Source: Lysobacter sp. K5869
GTDB taxonomy: Bacteria; Pseudomonadota; Gammaproteobacteria; Xanthomonadales; Xanthomonadaceae
Direction of reading: 5' to 3'
DNA length: 64,000 bases
Assembly (NCBI RefSeq): GCF_018847975.1
Contig: NZ_CP072597.1
Coordinates: 1,054,001-1,118,000 of the forward strand
The notes beneath the pieces were generated by a model. It was given only the letters and a program-made list of their open reading frames with translations. It searched no databases and was not told where the DNA came from. Shown piece by piece: positions 28,487 through 37,217 of this stretch (its first letter is position 1; each line of letters begins with the position of its first letter). The position numbers and the translations under genes are program-made.

Positions 28487-30079
28487 TCAACCCGCGCCGT
28501 CCTCGCACAAGGCGTCGGCCGGTACCGCGATCTGTTCCGCCGCGGTCGCGCCCGCCGGCCCGAGCAGCGCATACACCACCCACGCCACCACCGCCGTCGC
28601 GCCGGCCAGCGCATACATCAACCACGCGAACGCGCTGTCGTACGCCGCGCGCAACGCCGCCGGCGCGAACTGCGGCAGCAGCGCCTGCGCGCGCGCCGCG
28701 TCGCCGGTGGCCAAGCGCTGCGCGGCTTGGTTGAGCGCGTCGCCGGCGAGCGCGCCGGCGTGGCCGAGCCGCCACTGCAGCAAGCCGGCCAGCGCCGCGG
28801 CCACCACCGCCAGGGCGATGCCCTCGCCCGACACGCGGCTGGCGCCGAACACGCCGGCGGCCATGCCGGCGCGTTCCTTCGGCACCACGCTGATCGCCAG
28901 GCCGTCCATCAGGCCCCACGGAATCGCCGAGCCGGTGCCGATCAACAGCATCGGCGCGACCAGCCCGGCGACTTCGCCGCGGCCCGCGGCCCAGCCGAGC
29001 CAGGCGAGGCCGGCGGCGGCGAGCAGCAACCCCGCCGCGCACAAGGTCGAGGCGGCGACGCGATGGTTGAGCACGGCGGCGAGCATCGGCACCACCAGCA
29101 TCGGCGCCGACAGCGCGATCATCATCAGGCCGGCGTCGAGCGTGCCGAGGCCGTGGATGCCGATCAGCCGCACCGGCAGCAGCACGATCAGCGCGAGGTA
29201 ACACAGCCCGGTGCCGATCGGCAGCAACTGCGCGCCGACGAAGCGCGGGTAGCGCAGCAAACTCAAATCGAGCATCGGCCGCGCGGCGCCGGCTTTGGCG
29301 AGCGTGGTCTCGATGCGCACGAACCACACCAGCAGCAGCGCCGAACCGATCAGCGCCGCCAACACTCGCGCATCGCTCCAGCCGCGCTCGGGCGCTTCCA
29401 GCACGCCGATGGTCAGCAGCGCCAGCATCGCGGTCGAACTCAGGCTGCCGCGCCAATCCAGGCCGCTGGCGTCGGGGTCGCGCGACTCGCGCATGCGCGG
29501 CACGCCGAACACGGTCGCCAGCACCGCGATGACCACGCTCGACAGGAACACCGAGCGCCAGCCTTGCGTCTGCACCAGCCAACCGGCGAGGCTCGGCCCG
29601 AACGCGAGGCCCAGGCCGAACGCGGTGCCGAGCAGGCTGAAGGCGCGGATCCGCGCCGGCCCGTGGAATTCCTGCGACAAAGCCGCGTTGCCGCCGGCCA
29701 GCGCCAGCGCCGCGGCGACGCCCTGCAACACGCGCAGGCCGTTGAGCGCGGCCAGACTCGGCGCCAGCGCCAGCAGCAGCGAGACCAGCGCGTAAGCCAC
29801 GATGCCGGTGGCGAACACGCGCTTGCGGCCGTAGGTGTCGGCGAGCGTGCCGGCCGCCATCAGACAACTGCCGAAGGCGAGCATGAAGGCGTTGGTCATC
29901 CAGTTCAGCGCCACCGGGGTGCCGCCGAGTTCGGCGGCGATGGCCGGGATCGCCACCGGCGGCGCGGTGAAGCTCAGCGGCAGCACCAGCCCGGCCAGGC
30001 AGATGGCGCCGAGGATCCAAAAACGGTCGTGGCGGCCGGGCGCGGGCGCGGGCGCGGCGGAAGAGGCGGAAGCGGACAT
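28487..30079 (-). CDS. MFS transporter, DHA2-type (14 helices)
   Basis: 530 residues, about 14 hydrophobic segments. The family signature between helices 2 and 3 is GTLADTYGRKRVF, and the N-terminal half carries NWMTNAFMLAFGSCLMAAG. DHA2 drug:H+ antiporters have this length and layout; the substrate is not predictable. It diverges from a LysR-type regulator gene starting 126 bp away, which is the usual arrangement for a regulator controlling its neighbour. Confidence 0.9.
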   Translation of the reverse strand: MSASASSAAPAPAPGRHDRFWILGAICLAGLVLPLSFTAPPVAIPAIAAELGGTPVALNWMTNAFMLAFGSCLMAAGTLADTYGRKRVFATGIVAYALVSLLLALAPSLAALNGLRVLQGVAAALALAGGNAALSQEFHGPARIRAFSLLGTAFGLGLAFGPSLAGWLVQTQGWRSVFLSSVVIAVLATVFGVPRMRESRDPDASGLDWRGSLSSTAMLALLTIGVLEAPERGWSDARVLAALIGSALLLVWFVRIETTLAKAGAARPMLDLSLLRYPRFVGAQLLPIGTGLCYLALIVLLPVRLIGIHGLGTLDAGLMMIALSAPMLVVPMLAAVLNHRVAASTLCAAGLLLAAAGLAWLGWAAGRGEVAGLVAPMLLIGTGSAIPWGLMDGLAISVVPKERAGMAAGVFGASRVSGEGIALAVVAAALAGLLQWRLGHAGALAGDALNQAAQRLATGDAARAQALLPQFAPAALRAAYDSAFAWLMYALAGATAVVAWVVYALLGPAGATAAEQIAVPADALCEDGAG

Positions 30080-30204
30080 GCGGGCGGGCCGTGGGGGACG
30101 GCTGGACAGCTTAGGCAGGCCGCAATCGGCGAAAAATACCGCGTCGGTTCATGCTTTATGGAGCAAACGGACATAATGGCGGCCTCGCCCTCGGGACCCG
30201 CCGC

Positions 30205-31107
30205 ATGGACAAGTTCGGCAGCCTGCTCGCCTTCGTCCGCACCGCCCACGCCCGCAGCTTCGTCGCCGCGGCGCGCCAGCTCGGGGTGTCGTCGTCGGCC
30301 GTGGGCAAGAGCGTGGCCCGGCTCGAACAGCAGCTCGGCGTGCGCCTGCTCCAGCGCAACACCCGCAACGTCCAGCTCACTGAGGAAGGCCGCCAGTTCT
30401 ACGAGCGCTGCAAGCCGTTGCTGGACGAACTCGAAGACGCCGAGGCCGCGCTCACCCACGCCATGCAGGCGCCGCGCGGCCGCCTGCGCATCGCCCTGCC
30501 GACCGTGGGCTACCGGTTCCTGATGCCGGTGCTGGGCGAGTTCCGCCAGCGCTATCCCGAGGTCGAACTGGAACTGGATTTCAGCGACCAGATGGTCGAT
30601 GTCATCGACGGCAGCTTCGACGTCGCCATCCGCAGCGGCGACATGCCCGACTCGCGTTTGCGCGCGCGCCGGCTCGGGCCGTTCTGCTTCATGTTGTGCG
30701 CGTCGCCGGAGTACCTCGCGCGCCGCGGCGAACCGCGCGCGCCGGCCGATCTGGCCGGGCACGACTGCATCCACTTCCGCTTCGCCAACAGCGGCAAGCT
30801 GCAGGAATGGTCGCTGCGGCTGGAGCCCGGCGAAACCGCGCCGCATCTGCCGGCGGCGCTGATCTGCAACAACAGCGAGGCCGCGGTGCAGGCCGCGCTG
30901 CACGGGCTCGGCATCGTGTACTCGGTGGATTTCCTGGTGCGCGAGCATCTCGCCGCCGGCCGTCTGCAGCGCGTGCTGCCGGGGTTCGAGGCGCAGCGCG
31001 GGCAGTTCTGGGCCTTGTGGCCGGAGCACCGGCACGTGTCGCCGAAGCTGCGCGCGTTTCTGGATTTCGTCGGCGAGCGATTGTTCCGGCATGCGCCGAT
31101 CGCGTGA
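30205..31107 (+). CDS. LysR-family transcriptional regulator
   Basis: 300 residues: N-terminal winged HTH (SFVAAARQLGVSSSAVGKSV, LEQQLGVRLLQRNTR) and a C-terminal effector-binding domain (RGRLRIALPTVGYRFLMPVL onward). Most like the DsdA/AaeR-type group that starts MDKFGSLLAFVRTA. ATG at 30205 chosen to start the HTH domain. Divergent from the MFS transporter at 28487-30079, which it probably controls. Confidence 0.93.
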   Translation: MDKFGSLLAFVRTAHARSFVAAARQLGVSSSAVGKSVARLEQQLGVRLLQRNTRNVQLTEEGRQFYERCKPLLDELEDAEAALTHAMQAPRGRLRIALPTVGYRFLMPVLGEFRQRYPEVELELDFSDQMVDVIDGSFDVAIRSGDMPDSRLRARRLGPFCFMLCASPEYLARRGEPRAPADLAGHDCIHFRFANSGKLQEWSLRLEPGETAPHLPAALICNNSEAAVQAALHGLGIVYSVDFLVREHLAAGRLQRVLPGFEAQRGQFWALWPEHRHVSPKLRAFLDFVGERLFRHAPIA

Positions 31108-31509
31108 GCGCGTAGCCGGCGCGGGTCGGCTGCGCGGCTCGCGGGACACGGCTTGCATCGACTCGCATGAGGCTGAGCAGAGGCCTGGCGAAGCTATCCA
31201 CAGCATCGCGGCGATGACGGGCCGGCAAGGTCCGCGCAACGCGACTCGCACCGACTCGCCGCGACCACGGCCTGATCGAATCTGTCCACCGCCTCGCCCG
31301 CGGTGGCATGCGCGCGCGGCGTGGCCGACAATGCGCCAGCGCGCTGCCGCACCGGACGCGCCTTCGCCGATTCGCCGGACTGCGCAAGGATGCCCACGCT
31401 CCCGATGTCTCCCGCACGTTCCCCCGCCCGCTCCCGCCGCCCCCGCGTGCGGCCCGATGCGGCGCGCCCGGCTTCTCGCGTTTCCTTCTCCCTGCCGCAA
31501 GGACTCCGC
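31108..31509. other. Intergenic gap, no gene seen
   Basis: 402 bp. It contains one relaxed DnaA-box-like CTATCCACA at 31194-31202. Otherwise nothing recognisable; the last part precedes the LprI-like gene and may hold its promoter. Confidence 0.5.
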
Positions 31510-32349
31510 ATGTTCCGATCCCCCGCCTTCCGCGCTTGCGCGGCGCTGGCCCTGCTCGCCGCCGCCGCGGCGAGCCACGCCGTCGGCTTCGATTGCCGCC
31601 GCGCCCGCACCCAGGTCGAAAAGACGATCTGCGCCGACGCCGAGCTGTCGCGCCTGGACAGCGAAATGAACGACCTCTACCGGCAGATCCGCGCCGAAAC
31701 CCGCGGCGTCGACGGCGAAACCGGCCGGCGGGTCGATCCCATCGCTGCCGAGAACGCGCGCTGGCTCGAAGGCCGCAACGAATGCCACGACGCCGCCTGC
31801 ATCCGCGACGCCTATCAACAGCGCATCGCGCAGATGCGCCGCGACTGGGGCGACGCCTTGACTCCGACCCAGGCCGCCGCCGCGCCGGCCAAGAGCAAGA
31901 ACGACTACCGCTACGACCGCCACGGCGACTTCAAGATCTTCATCGCCGACCTGCGCAAGGCGGTGGCCGCCGACGACCGCGCCGCGGTGGCGAAGATGAT
32001 CGCGCAGCCGTTCGCCGACTTCAGCCGCGGCAGCAGCTGCCTGCCCGGCAACGACCCGTGCGACGAGCAGCAGCGCAAGCAATCGGCCAGCGCGCGCAGC
32101 GAGGCCGAGGCGATCGCCAAGTACGACCGCATCGTCACCGCCTCGGTGCGTTCGGCGCTCAAGGCCAACCGTGTGCGCGCTTACTCGCGCAAGCTCGATT
32201 CGGGCGAGGACGAGAACGGCGAGGTGCAGGCGCCCGGCGTGATCGAGCCGGGCGAGTACCTGCTGGAAAACGACGACGCCACCCAGCAGCGCGTGTTCAA
32301 GCGCGTCAACGGCGTCTACAAGCTGCAACGCATTCCGTTCTATTCCTGA
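31510..32349 (+). CDS. LprI-like (DUF1311) exported protein A
   Basis: 279 residues. Signal peptide (AFRACAALALLAAAAASHA), then a cysteine-containing LprI-like domain: FDCRRARTQVEKTICADAEL ... RWLEGRNECHDAACIRDAY (residues about 25-115). The four cysteines fit the two disulfides of this family, which includes Mycobacterium LprI, an inhibitor of lysozyme. The C-terminal half (about 130-279) is unassigned, with a Cys pair in SSCLPGNDPC. It is 14 bp before a second LprI-like gene. Lysozyme inhibition is inference from the family name. Confidence 0.8.
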   Translation: MFRSPAFRACAALALLAAAAASHAVGFDCRRARTQVEKTICADAELSRLDSEMNDLYRQIRAETRGVDGETGRRVDPIAAENARWLEGRNECHDAACIRDAYQQRIAQMRRDWGDALTPTQAAAAPAKSKNDYRYDRHGDFKIFIADLRKAVAADDRAAVAKMIAQPFADFSRGSSCLPGNDPCDEQQRKQSASARSEAEAIAKYDRIVTASVRSALKANRVRAYSRKLDSGEDENGEVQAPGVIEPGEYLLENDDATQQRVFKRVNGVYKLQRIPFYS

Positions 32350-32363
32350 GGCAGGACGCTTCC

Positions 32364-33461
32364 ATGACGATGTCTTCGCGTATCGCCGCCGCCGCGCTGC
32401 TGCTCGCCGCGCCGGCCTTCGCCCACGCCGCGCCGGCGGCGTCCTTCGACGGTTTCTGGGAGGCCTGCCAGCGCTATCAGGGCGAGCTGTGGTGCCAGAG
32501 CCTGCAACTGGAACAGCGCGGCGCGCAGATCCGCGGCGCGTGGAACTGGCGCGCCAGCAACACCGGCGGCACCAATCTGTTCAAGGGCCGTGTGGTCGAC
32601 GGGCGGGTCGAGTTCGATCCCGAAGGCTGCGTGATCGGTTACGACCGCTGCGATCCGCGCACGCCGTCGGAGCAGCCGAATTACCTGCTGCACTGCGGCG
32701 CCGAATTGCATTGGGTCGGCGCCGATACCGACAGCTGCCAGGCCAAGATCGCCGAAGGCTCGCGTTACCGCCGCATCCCGCGCGCCAAGGCCGACCCGGT
32801 GAACTTCTCGGCCTACGCGTACTTCGACGACGGCAAGGCGCATCCCTCGTTCGACTGCGCCAAGGCGCAAACGCCGGTGGAACGCGCGATCTGCGCCGAC
32901 CCCGCCGCCGCGCGCAGCGACGCGGCCATCGGCCATCGCTACGCCGATCTGCTGCAACGCCTCAGCGGCGAAGCCGGCAAGGGGCTGCGCGAGGACCAGC
33001 GTTACTTCATGGCCGTGCGCGACGCCGCATTTGAAGGTGCGGAGCGCGGCGACCGCGCCAAGACCTTGCGCGAGCAGCTCGATTCGCGGCTCAAGGAACT
33101 CGAACGCATTCGCGAGCATCCGGCCAAGGGGTTGCTCGGCGACTGGAACAACTTCGCCGGCGGCGTGGAAATCCGCCGCGGCGCTAAGGGCGAGTACCTC
33201 GTGCGCGGCAACGCGGCGCATCCCATCGACGGACGCTGGGTGTGCGACGCGCAGCTGAGCGGCCGCGGCAGCGACGAGCGCGTGCTCGCGCGCGCCGAAG
33301 ACGACAGCGAAGGCAGCGGCCTGGAACTGACCCGCGTCGGCGACGCGCTGCGCGTGCGCGAGCTCGACGTCAAAGGCCAGCCGAAGGCCATGTCGGAATT
33401 TTGCGGCGTCAACGGCACGTTGGACGGGTGGTATTTCCAATCGATGTCGCAGGCGCATTGA
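32364..33461 (+). CDS. LprI-like (DUF1311) exported protein B
   Basis: 365 residues. Signal peptide (RIAAAALLLAAPAFAHA), an N-terminal unassigned domain with several Cys (WEACQRYQGELWCQSL, GCVIGYDRCD, LLHCGAEL), a central LprI-like motif (FDCAKAQTPVERAICADPAA, about residue 170), and a C-terminal beta-rich region (LLGDWNNFAGGVEIRR to the end) resembling small calycin-like repeats. It is spaced 14 bp after its relative and is probably translated from the same transcript. Function unknown. Confidence 0.78.
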   Translation: MTMSSRIAAAALLLAAPAFAHAAPAASFDGFWEACQRYQGELWCQSLQLEQRGAQIRGAWNWRASNTGGTNLFKGRVVDGRVEFDPEGCVIGYDRCDPRTPSEQPNYLLHCGAELHWVGADTDSCQAKIAEGSRYRRIPRAKADPVNFSAYAYFDDGKAHPSFDCAKAQTPVERAICADPAAARSDAAIGHRYADLLQRLSGEAGKGLREDQRYFMAVRDAAFEGAERGDRAKTLREQLDSRLKELERIREHPAKGLLGDWNNFAGGVEIRRGAKGEYLVRGNAAHPIDGRWVCDAQLSGRGSDERVLARAEDDSEGSGLELTRVGDALRVRELDVKGQPKAMSEFCGVNGTLDGWYFQSMSQAH

Positions 33462-33478
33462 GGGCGCGGCGGATCGCT

Positions 33479-33881
33479 GTCGTAGGCGCGGCGTAGGCCG
33501 CGACCGCGGGATCGCAAGGTCGCGCCGTCGACCGATTTTCGCGGTCGCGACTCGCGTCGCTCCTACGGTCGCCCCGCCGCAACAACGACGCCATCGGGAA
33601 CGCTCCCTGTAGAAGCGACGCAAGTCGCGACCGCGAAGTCACAAGCGCGCGCCGCAACCCACGATTCGCGGTCGCGGCTCACACCGCTCCTACAGCTGCA
33701 ACAACGAGGCCATCGGGAACGCCCCTTGTAGGAGCGGCGTAAGCCGCGACCGCGGAGCCGCAAGATCGCGTCGTCGAGCAATTTTCGCGGTCGCGACTCG
33801 CGTCGCTCCTACAGTCGCCCCGCCGCAACAACGACGCCATCGGGAACGCTCCCTGTAGGAGCGACGCAAGTCGCGACCGCG
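33479..33881. repeat. Run of seven REP-like arms in a ~245-bp duplicated block
   Basis: Arms, alternating in direction, lie at about 33479-33508, 33540-33567, 33608-33636, 33667-33695, 33727-33755, 33785-33813 and 33854-33881. The whole block repeats with an offset of about 245 bp: the spacer text GCCCCGCCGCAACAACGACG occurs at about 33570 and 33815. The hairpin cores differ (GCGGC-GTAA-GCCGC and GCGAC-GCAA-GTCGC) with compensatory changes that keep the pairing. Confidence 0.9.
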
Positions 33882-33959
33882 GGGTCAGAAGCTCGCGCCG
33901 CAACCCACGATCCGCCATCGCGCCCCACCCCTCGCCCACAACACCCGATACCCACCAAC

Positions 33960-33992
33960 GAAAAAGCGCCGGAACCGAAGTCCCGGCGCTTC
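33960..33992 (-). terminator. Rho-independent terminator of the M4 protease gene
   Basis: Read on the minus strand: AAGCGCCGG, a 10-nt loop, CCGGCGCTT, then TTTCG. It lies about 50 bp past the protease stop codon. Confidence 0.85.
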
Positions 33993-34041
33993 CTTTCCGC
34001 CATCGAAAAACGCCGCGGCTACCGGGCCGCGGCGCCTACGA

Positions 34042-35949
34042 TCACTTCTTGCAACGCGCCGCGTCCGAACCTTCCGGCAGCCCGACGTTCACCGCTTCCC
34101 ACGCGCACGCCACGGTCTTCACCGCGCTGGCCTTGAGCAGGCCGCGATCGACCAGATCCTGCGCCGCGGTCTGCGTCGCCACGCGCGCGTCCGGGTAGCT
34201 CGCCTGCGAGGTCAGGTACAAGGTGTTGGCGCGGTACCAGATCTGCCCGGCCACCACCGGCGTCAGGCCCTTCAGGCCGGTCGCGCCGTTGCAGACCAGA
34301 TCGGCCGGCAGCACGCTCTTGCGGTGCGACTTCGGCACCTTCTGGCCTTCGGCCAGCAGGTAGAAGAAGTGGTTGCCGATGCCCGAGGTGTAGTGCGGAT
34401 CTTCCTCGGTGAAGCCGCCGGCCGGGTAGCAGTCGAACGAACCGTTGCCGTCGGCGTCCACGTCCAGGCTCGGCTTGAACATGTAGCGCAGCGGCTTGCC
34501 GTCGAGCATCACGTTCTCGCCGATCAAATAATCCGGCGGATCCTTCGGGCTGTTGTCGAAGAACTCGACCAGGGTGCCGTGGATGTCGGAGGTGGCTTCG
34601 TTGAGGCCGCCGGCGTCGCCGGAGTACATCAGGCCCGAGGTCGCCTGGGTCACGCCGTGCGACATCTCGTGGCCGGCCACGTCGATGGCCACCACCGGGT
34701 TGGACACGCCGAAGTCGCCGTTGCCGTAGACCATGCGCTTGGCGTCGCCGTCCCAGAACGCGTTGGTGCCGCCGATGTCGAAGAAGAAATAGCTGAAGGT
34801 GACGTTGACGAAGCTCTGCACGCCGACGCCGTCGCCGAAGATGCCGACGCGGTCGTAGTACTTCTTGTAGTAGTCCCAGGTGCGGGCCACGCCGTAGTGA
34901 GCCTCGACGCCGGTGCGCTCGACGTTGCTCATCTGCTCGTTGCCCCAGACGTTGTCGGCGTCGAACATCGCCGGCGCGCTGAAGTCGCCGCCGCCGAAGA
35001 TCAGGTCGACCACGGTGCCGCCGGTGTTGTGGGTGCTGCCGCCGCCGCGCTTGTCGTCGCGCAGCAGATAGCCCGGGCCGCGGCCGTCGCTTTCTTCCGC
35101 GCCGACCTTGGCGGTGGTGATGTTCACCTTGCCGCGGGTGATGGTGTAGCCCTGGGTCTCGGTGGTTTCGGCGCTGTAGATGCGGCTGTCGCGGCCGAGC
35201 AGGCCGCCGCTGTCGGCGTCGACGTAGATCAGGTCGTGGACCGGACGCTGCGCCTTGTTGAGGCCGCGGAAGGTGACTTCATAGGCCAGCTTGGGCTGGT
35301 TGTCCTTGGCGAAGTAGACCATGCGCGACTTGGGCTGTTCGAGGAAACGCCCGGCGAAATGCACGCCGGCGTCGGCGACGGCCTGGGCGGAGGACAGCTT
35401 CGGCGTCGGCGCGGCGGCGTTGCCGCCGACCACCAGATCCAGCGTCTTGCTGATCGAGGTCAGCAGGCCGTTCTTGGCGTGGGTGACCAGATCGCCGCCG
35501 ATCACCGGCAGGCCCTGGTAATCGCGCTCGAAGCGCACGTGTTCGCTGCCGTCGGCTTCGACCACGACGTCGCGCGGCTTATAGCTTTCCGCGGCCAGCG
35601 CGTTGCCGGCGTTGGCGCCGCCGATGCCCTGGGCGGCGGCGCTGCGGGCCTTGTCGGCCTGCAGCAGTTCGCGCGCGCGCTGCACCGCCGGGTGCTGTTC
35701 GAGCTGCGCGCGCGGCGTCGCGCCCGAGCGCGCCGAGGCGTCGGCGAAGGGATGGTCGAGGCTGGCCTGCGCGGCCGACGCGTGCGCGTGGCGCGGCGCG
35801 GCGGCGTTGGCGGACGGCGCGCCCGCGGTGCGCGAGGCGCTGCCCGCGCCGGCGTCCGCATCGCGCTGGGTGGCGATGAACGCGGTCGCGGTGGTGCCGG
35901 TGATGGCGAGCAGGATCGATGCGGTGAGCACCTTGTGCTTGATCGACAT
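34042..35949 (-). CDS. Secreted M4-family (thermolysin-like) neutral metalloprotease
   Basis: About 635 residues as a pre-pro-enzyme. An N-terminal signal segment (VLTASILLAITGTTATAFIA) and a propeptide with FTP/PepSY-type features (HVRFERDYQGLPVIGGDLV, KLAYEVTF) precede the catalytic domain. The zinc motif is HEMSH (GHEMSHGVTQ), with the third ligand Glu in GLNEATSDIHG, and the conserved HYTSGIGNHFFYLLA follows. Lysobacter and relatives secrete such proteases for predation and nutrient release; that role is inference. ATG at 35949 (MSIKHK) has GGAG upstream; 35970 is the alternative. Single gene with its own terminator. Confidence 0.93.
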   Translation of the reverse strand: MSIKHKVLTASILLAITGTTATAFIATQRDADAGAGSASRTAGAPSANAAAPRHAHASAAQASLDHPFADASARSGATPRAQLEQHPAVQRARELLQADKARSAAAQGIGGANAGNALAAESYKPRDVVVEADGSEHVRFERDYQGLPVIGGDLVTHAKNGLLTSISKTLDLVVGGNAAAPTPKLSSAQAVADAGVHFAGRFLEQPKSRMVYFAKDNQPKLAYEVTFRGLNKAQRPVHDLIYVDADSGGLLGRDSRIYSAETTETQGYTITRGKVNITTAKVGAEESDGRGPGYLLRDDKRGGGSTHNTGGTVVDLIFGGGDFSAPAMFDADNVWGNEQMSNVERTGVEAHYGVARTWDYYKKYYDRVGIFGDGVGVQSFVNVTFSYFFFDIGGTNAFWDGDAKRMVYGNGDFGVSNPVVAIDVAGHEMSHGVTQATSGLMYSGDAGGLNEATSDIHGTLVEFFDNSPKDPPDYLIGENVMLDGKPLRYMFKPSLDVDADGNGSFDCYPAGGFTEEDPHYTSGIGNHFFYLLAEGQKVPKSHRKSVLPADLVCNGATGLKGLTPVVAGQIWYRANTLYLTSQASYPDARVATQTAAQDLVDRGLLKASAVKTVACAWEAVNVGLPEGSDAARCKK

Positions 35950-36244
35950 AGCGATGGGTCTCCGAGTCATGCAAAGCGAAAGTGAGAAAAGAACGCAAAT
36001 CGCCGACGCGCGGTGGGCCGCGCGTGGCGTTACTGCACAACGGCAGGGAGTTGTTCGTGCCTGACGGCGGCGTCTTACGACGAGTGAAGGCGCATCCGTT
36101 GCAGCTGTTCCCCATAGCTGCGAACGCGGCGCCATGCGTATCCCCCCACCTCGCAGGGACGAAACGGGTGGGTGGGATGGAAGAAATGGGATGCGCGTCT
36201 AAGAGCGCGATGGTCGGTCGGCGACGTTCGCGACGGACTTGCCT

Positions 36245-36410
36245 TGTAGGAGCGGCGTAAGCCGCGACCCACCGCAGCGACGTTCGAAAGCGCCTTCGCC
36301 GAAGCCCGGCGGGTCGGCGAAAACAGCCGGAAGCGGCCGATTGACCGGTCTTCGTGCGAAAGCGCTTTCGAACGTCGCTGCGGTGGGTCGCGGCTTACGC
36401 CGCTCCTACA
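36245..36410. repeat. Perfect 49-bp inverted repeat, REP family with extended arms
   Basis: Arms 36245-36293 and 36362-36410 are exact reverse complements over 49 bp, separated by 68 bp. The outer 20 bases are the TGTAGGAGCGGCGTAAGCCG family core; the inner part (CCACCGCAGCGACGTTCGAA) is specific to this copy. It lies upstream of the M4 protease gene, in a 482-bp gap that otherwise shows nothing recognisable. Confidence 0.95.
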
Positions 36411-36431
36411 CGGGCTTCGGGCGACCGCGCT

Positions 36432-36650
36432 TCAGCGCTGCGGCGCCGGCATGATGTGCGACAGATAGATGCGGCTGTCTTCGTAGATGCGGATCGCCAC
36501 CGCCACGCCGAGCTGCATCGACAGATCGAAGGCTTCGGCCTTGGCCGCGGCCGAGGCGGACGCCGCGTCGTCGAAGCGCGCGTCGGCTACGTCGCAAGAC
36601 AGCGTGCGGCCGTGATAGGTGGATTCGTTGAGTTGCACCGTGAAAACCAT
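36432..36650 (-). CDS. Small hypothetical protein
   Basis: 72 residues, starting MVFTVQLNESTYHGRTLSCD. Composition is ordinary, with no signal peptide or membrane helix; an Ala-rich helical middle part (AASASAAAKAEAFDLSMQ) and a C-terminal AVAIRIYEDSRIY. Not recognised. The frame reads more like protein than its rivals in this stretch, but support is modest. It is transcribed toward the M4 protease promoter region. Confidence 0.5.
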   Translation of the reverse strand: MVFTVQLNESTYHGRTLSCDVADARFDDAASASAAAKAEAFDLSMQLGVAVAIRIYEDSRIYLSHIMPAPQR

Positions 36651-37217
36651 GACGCACCGCGTGGATGGCGAACGATAGGCCCCGGCCCAGCTGCGCCGCT
36701 TGCTCAAGGCGACGACTCACTACTTCACTGCGGATAAGTCGAGCGGCGTCCGTTTCCGGCGCGTGAGTCGTGCTTCCGGGGCGCGGATAAAGTGACGCAT
36801 GCCGCAGTCGTTTACCCTCGGAAGAAGCGCGGGCGCGGTGTAGGAAATTTCTGATCGCGGGCTCGGTTTTGGCGAAAGTTCGGGTAAGGCGATGCGCATC
36901 TTCGCTGCGCGATGCGCATCTTCGCTGCGCGACTGAACGCCCGCTGTAACCCGCGCCTCCCCCACGACTTTCGACGGATCACCTCCACGTCGCCCACCCC
37001 TACCGTGTCGCCTGCCGCACCGCTCGCCCACCGAAGGACCGACCATGCCCGCCAACGCCAGGACGACGGCCGCGCCCTCCGCCCGCAGACGCGCGCGGCG
37101 CCGTCGCCGCGCTTGGTGGGCGCTGGCCTTGCTGTGCGTCTGGGCCGCGGCGCCGGCGACGACCGGCGCGGGCACGGTGAGTCTGGTCGCCGGCGAACTC
37201 GAACCGCGCGCGCTGGT
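36651..37217. other. Intergenic gap with a 20-bp tandem duplication
   Basis: 567 bp without a convincing gene. The 20-bp unit GATGCGCATCTTCGCTGCGC occurs twice in a row at 36891-36930. A plus-strand open frame from 37045 overlaps the transporter gene and was not accepted. Confidence 0.6.
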
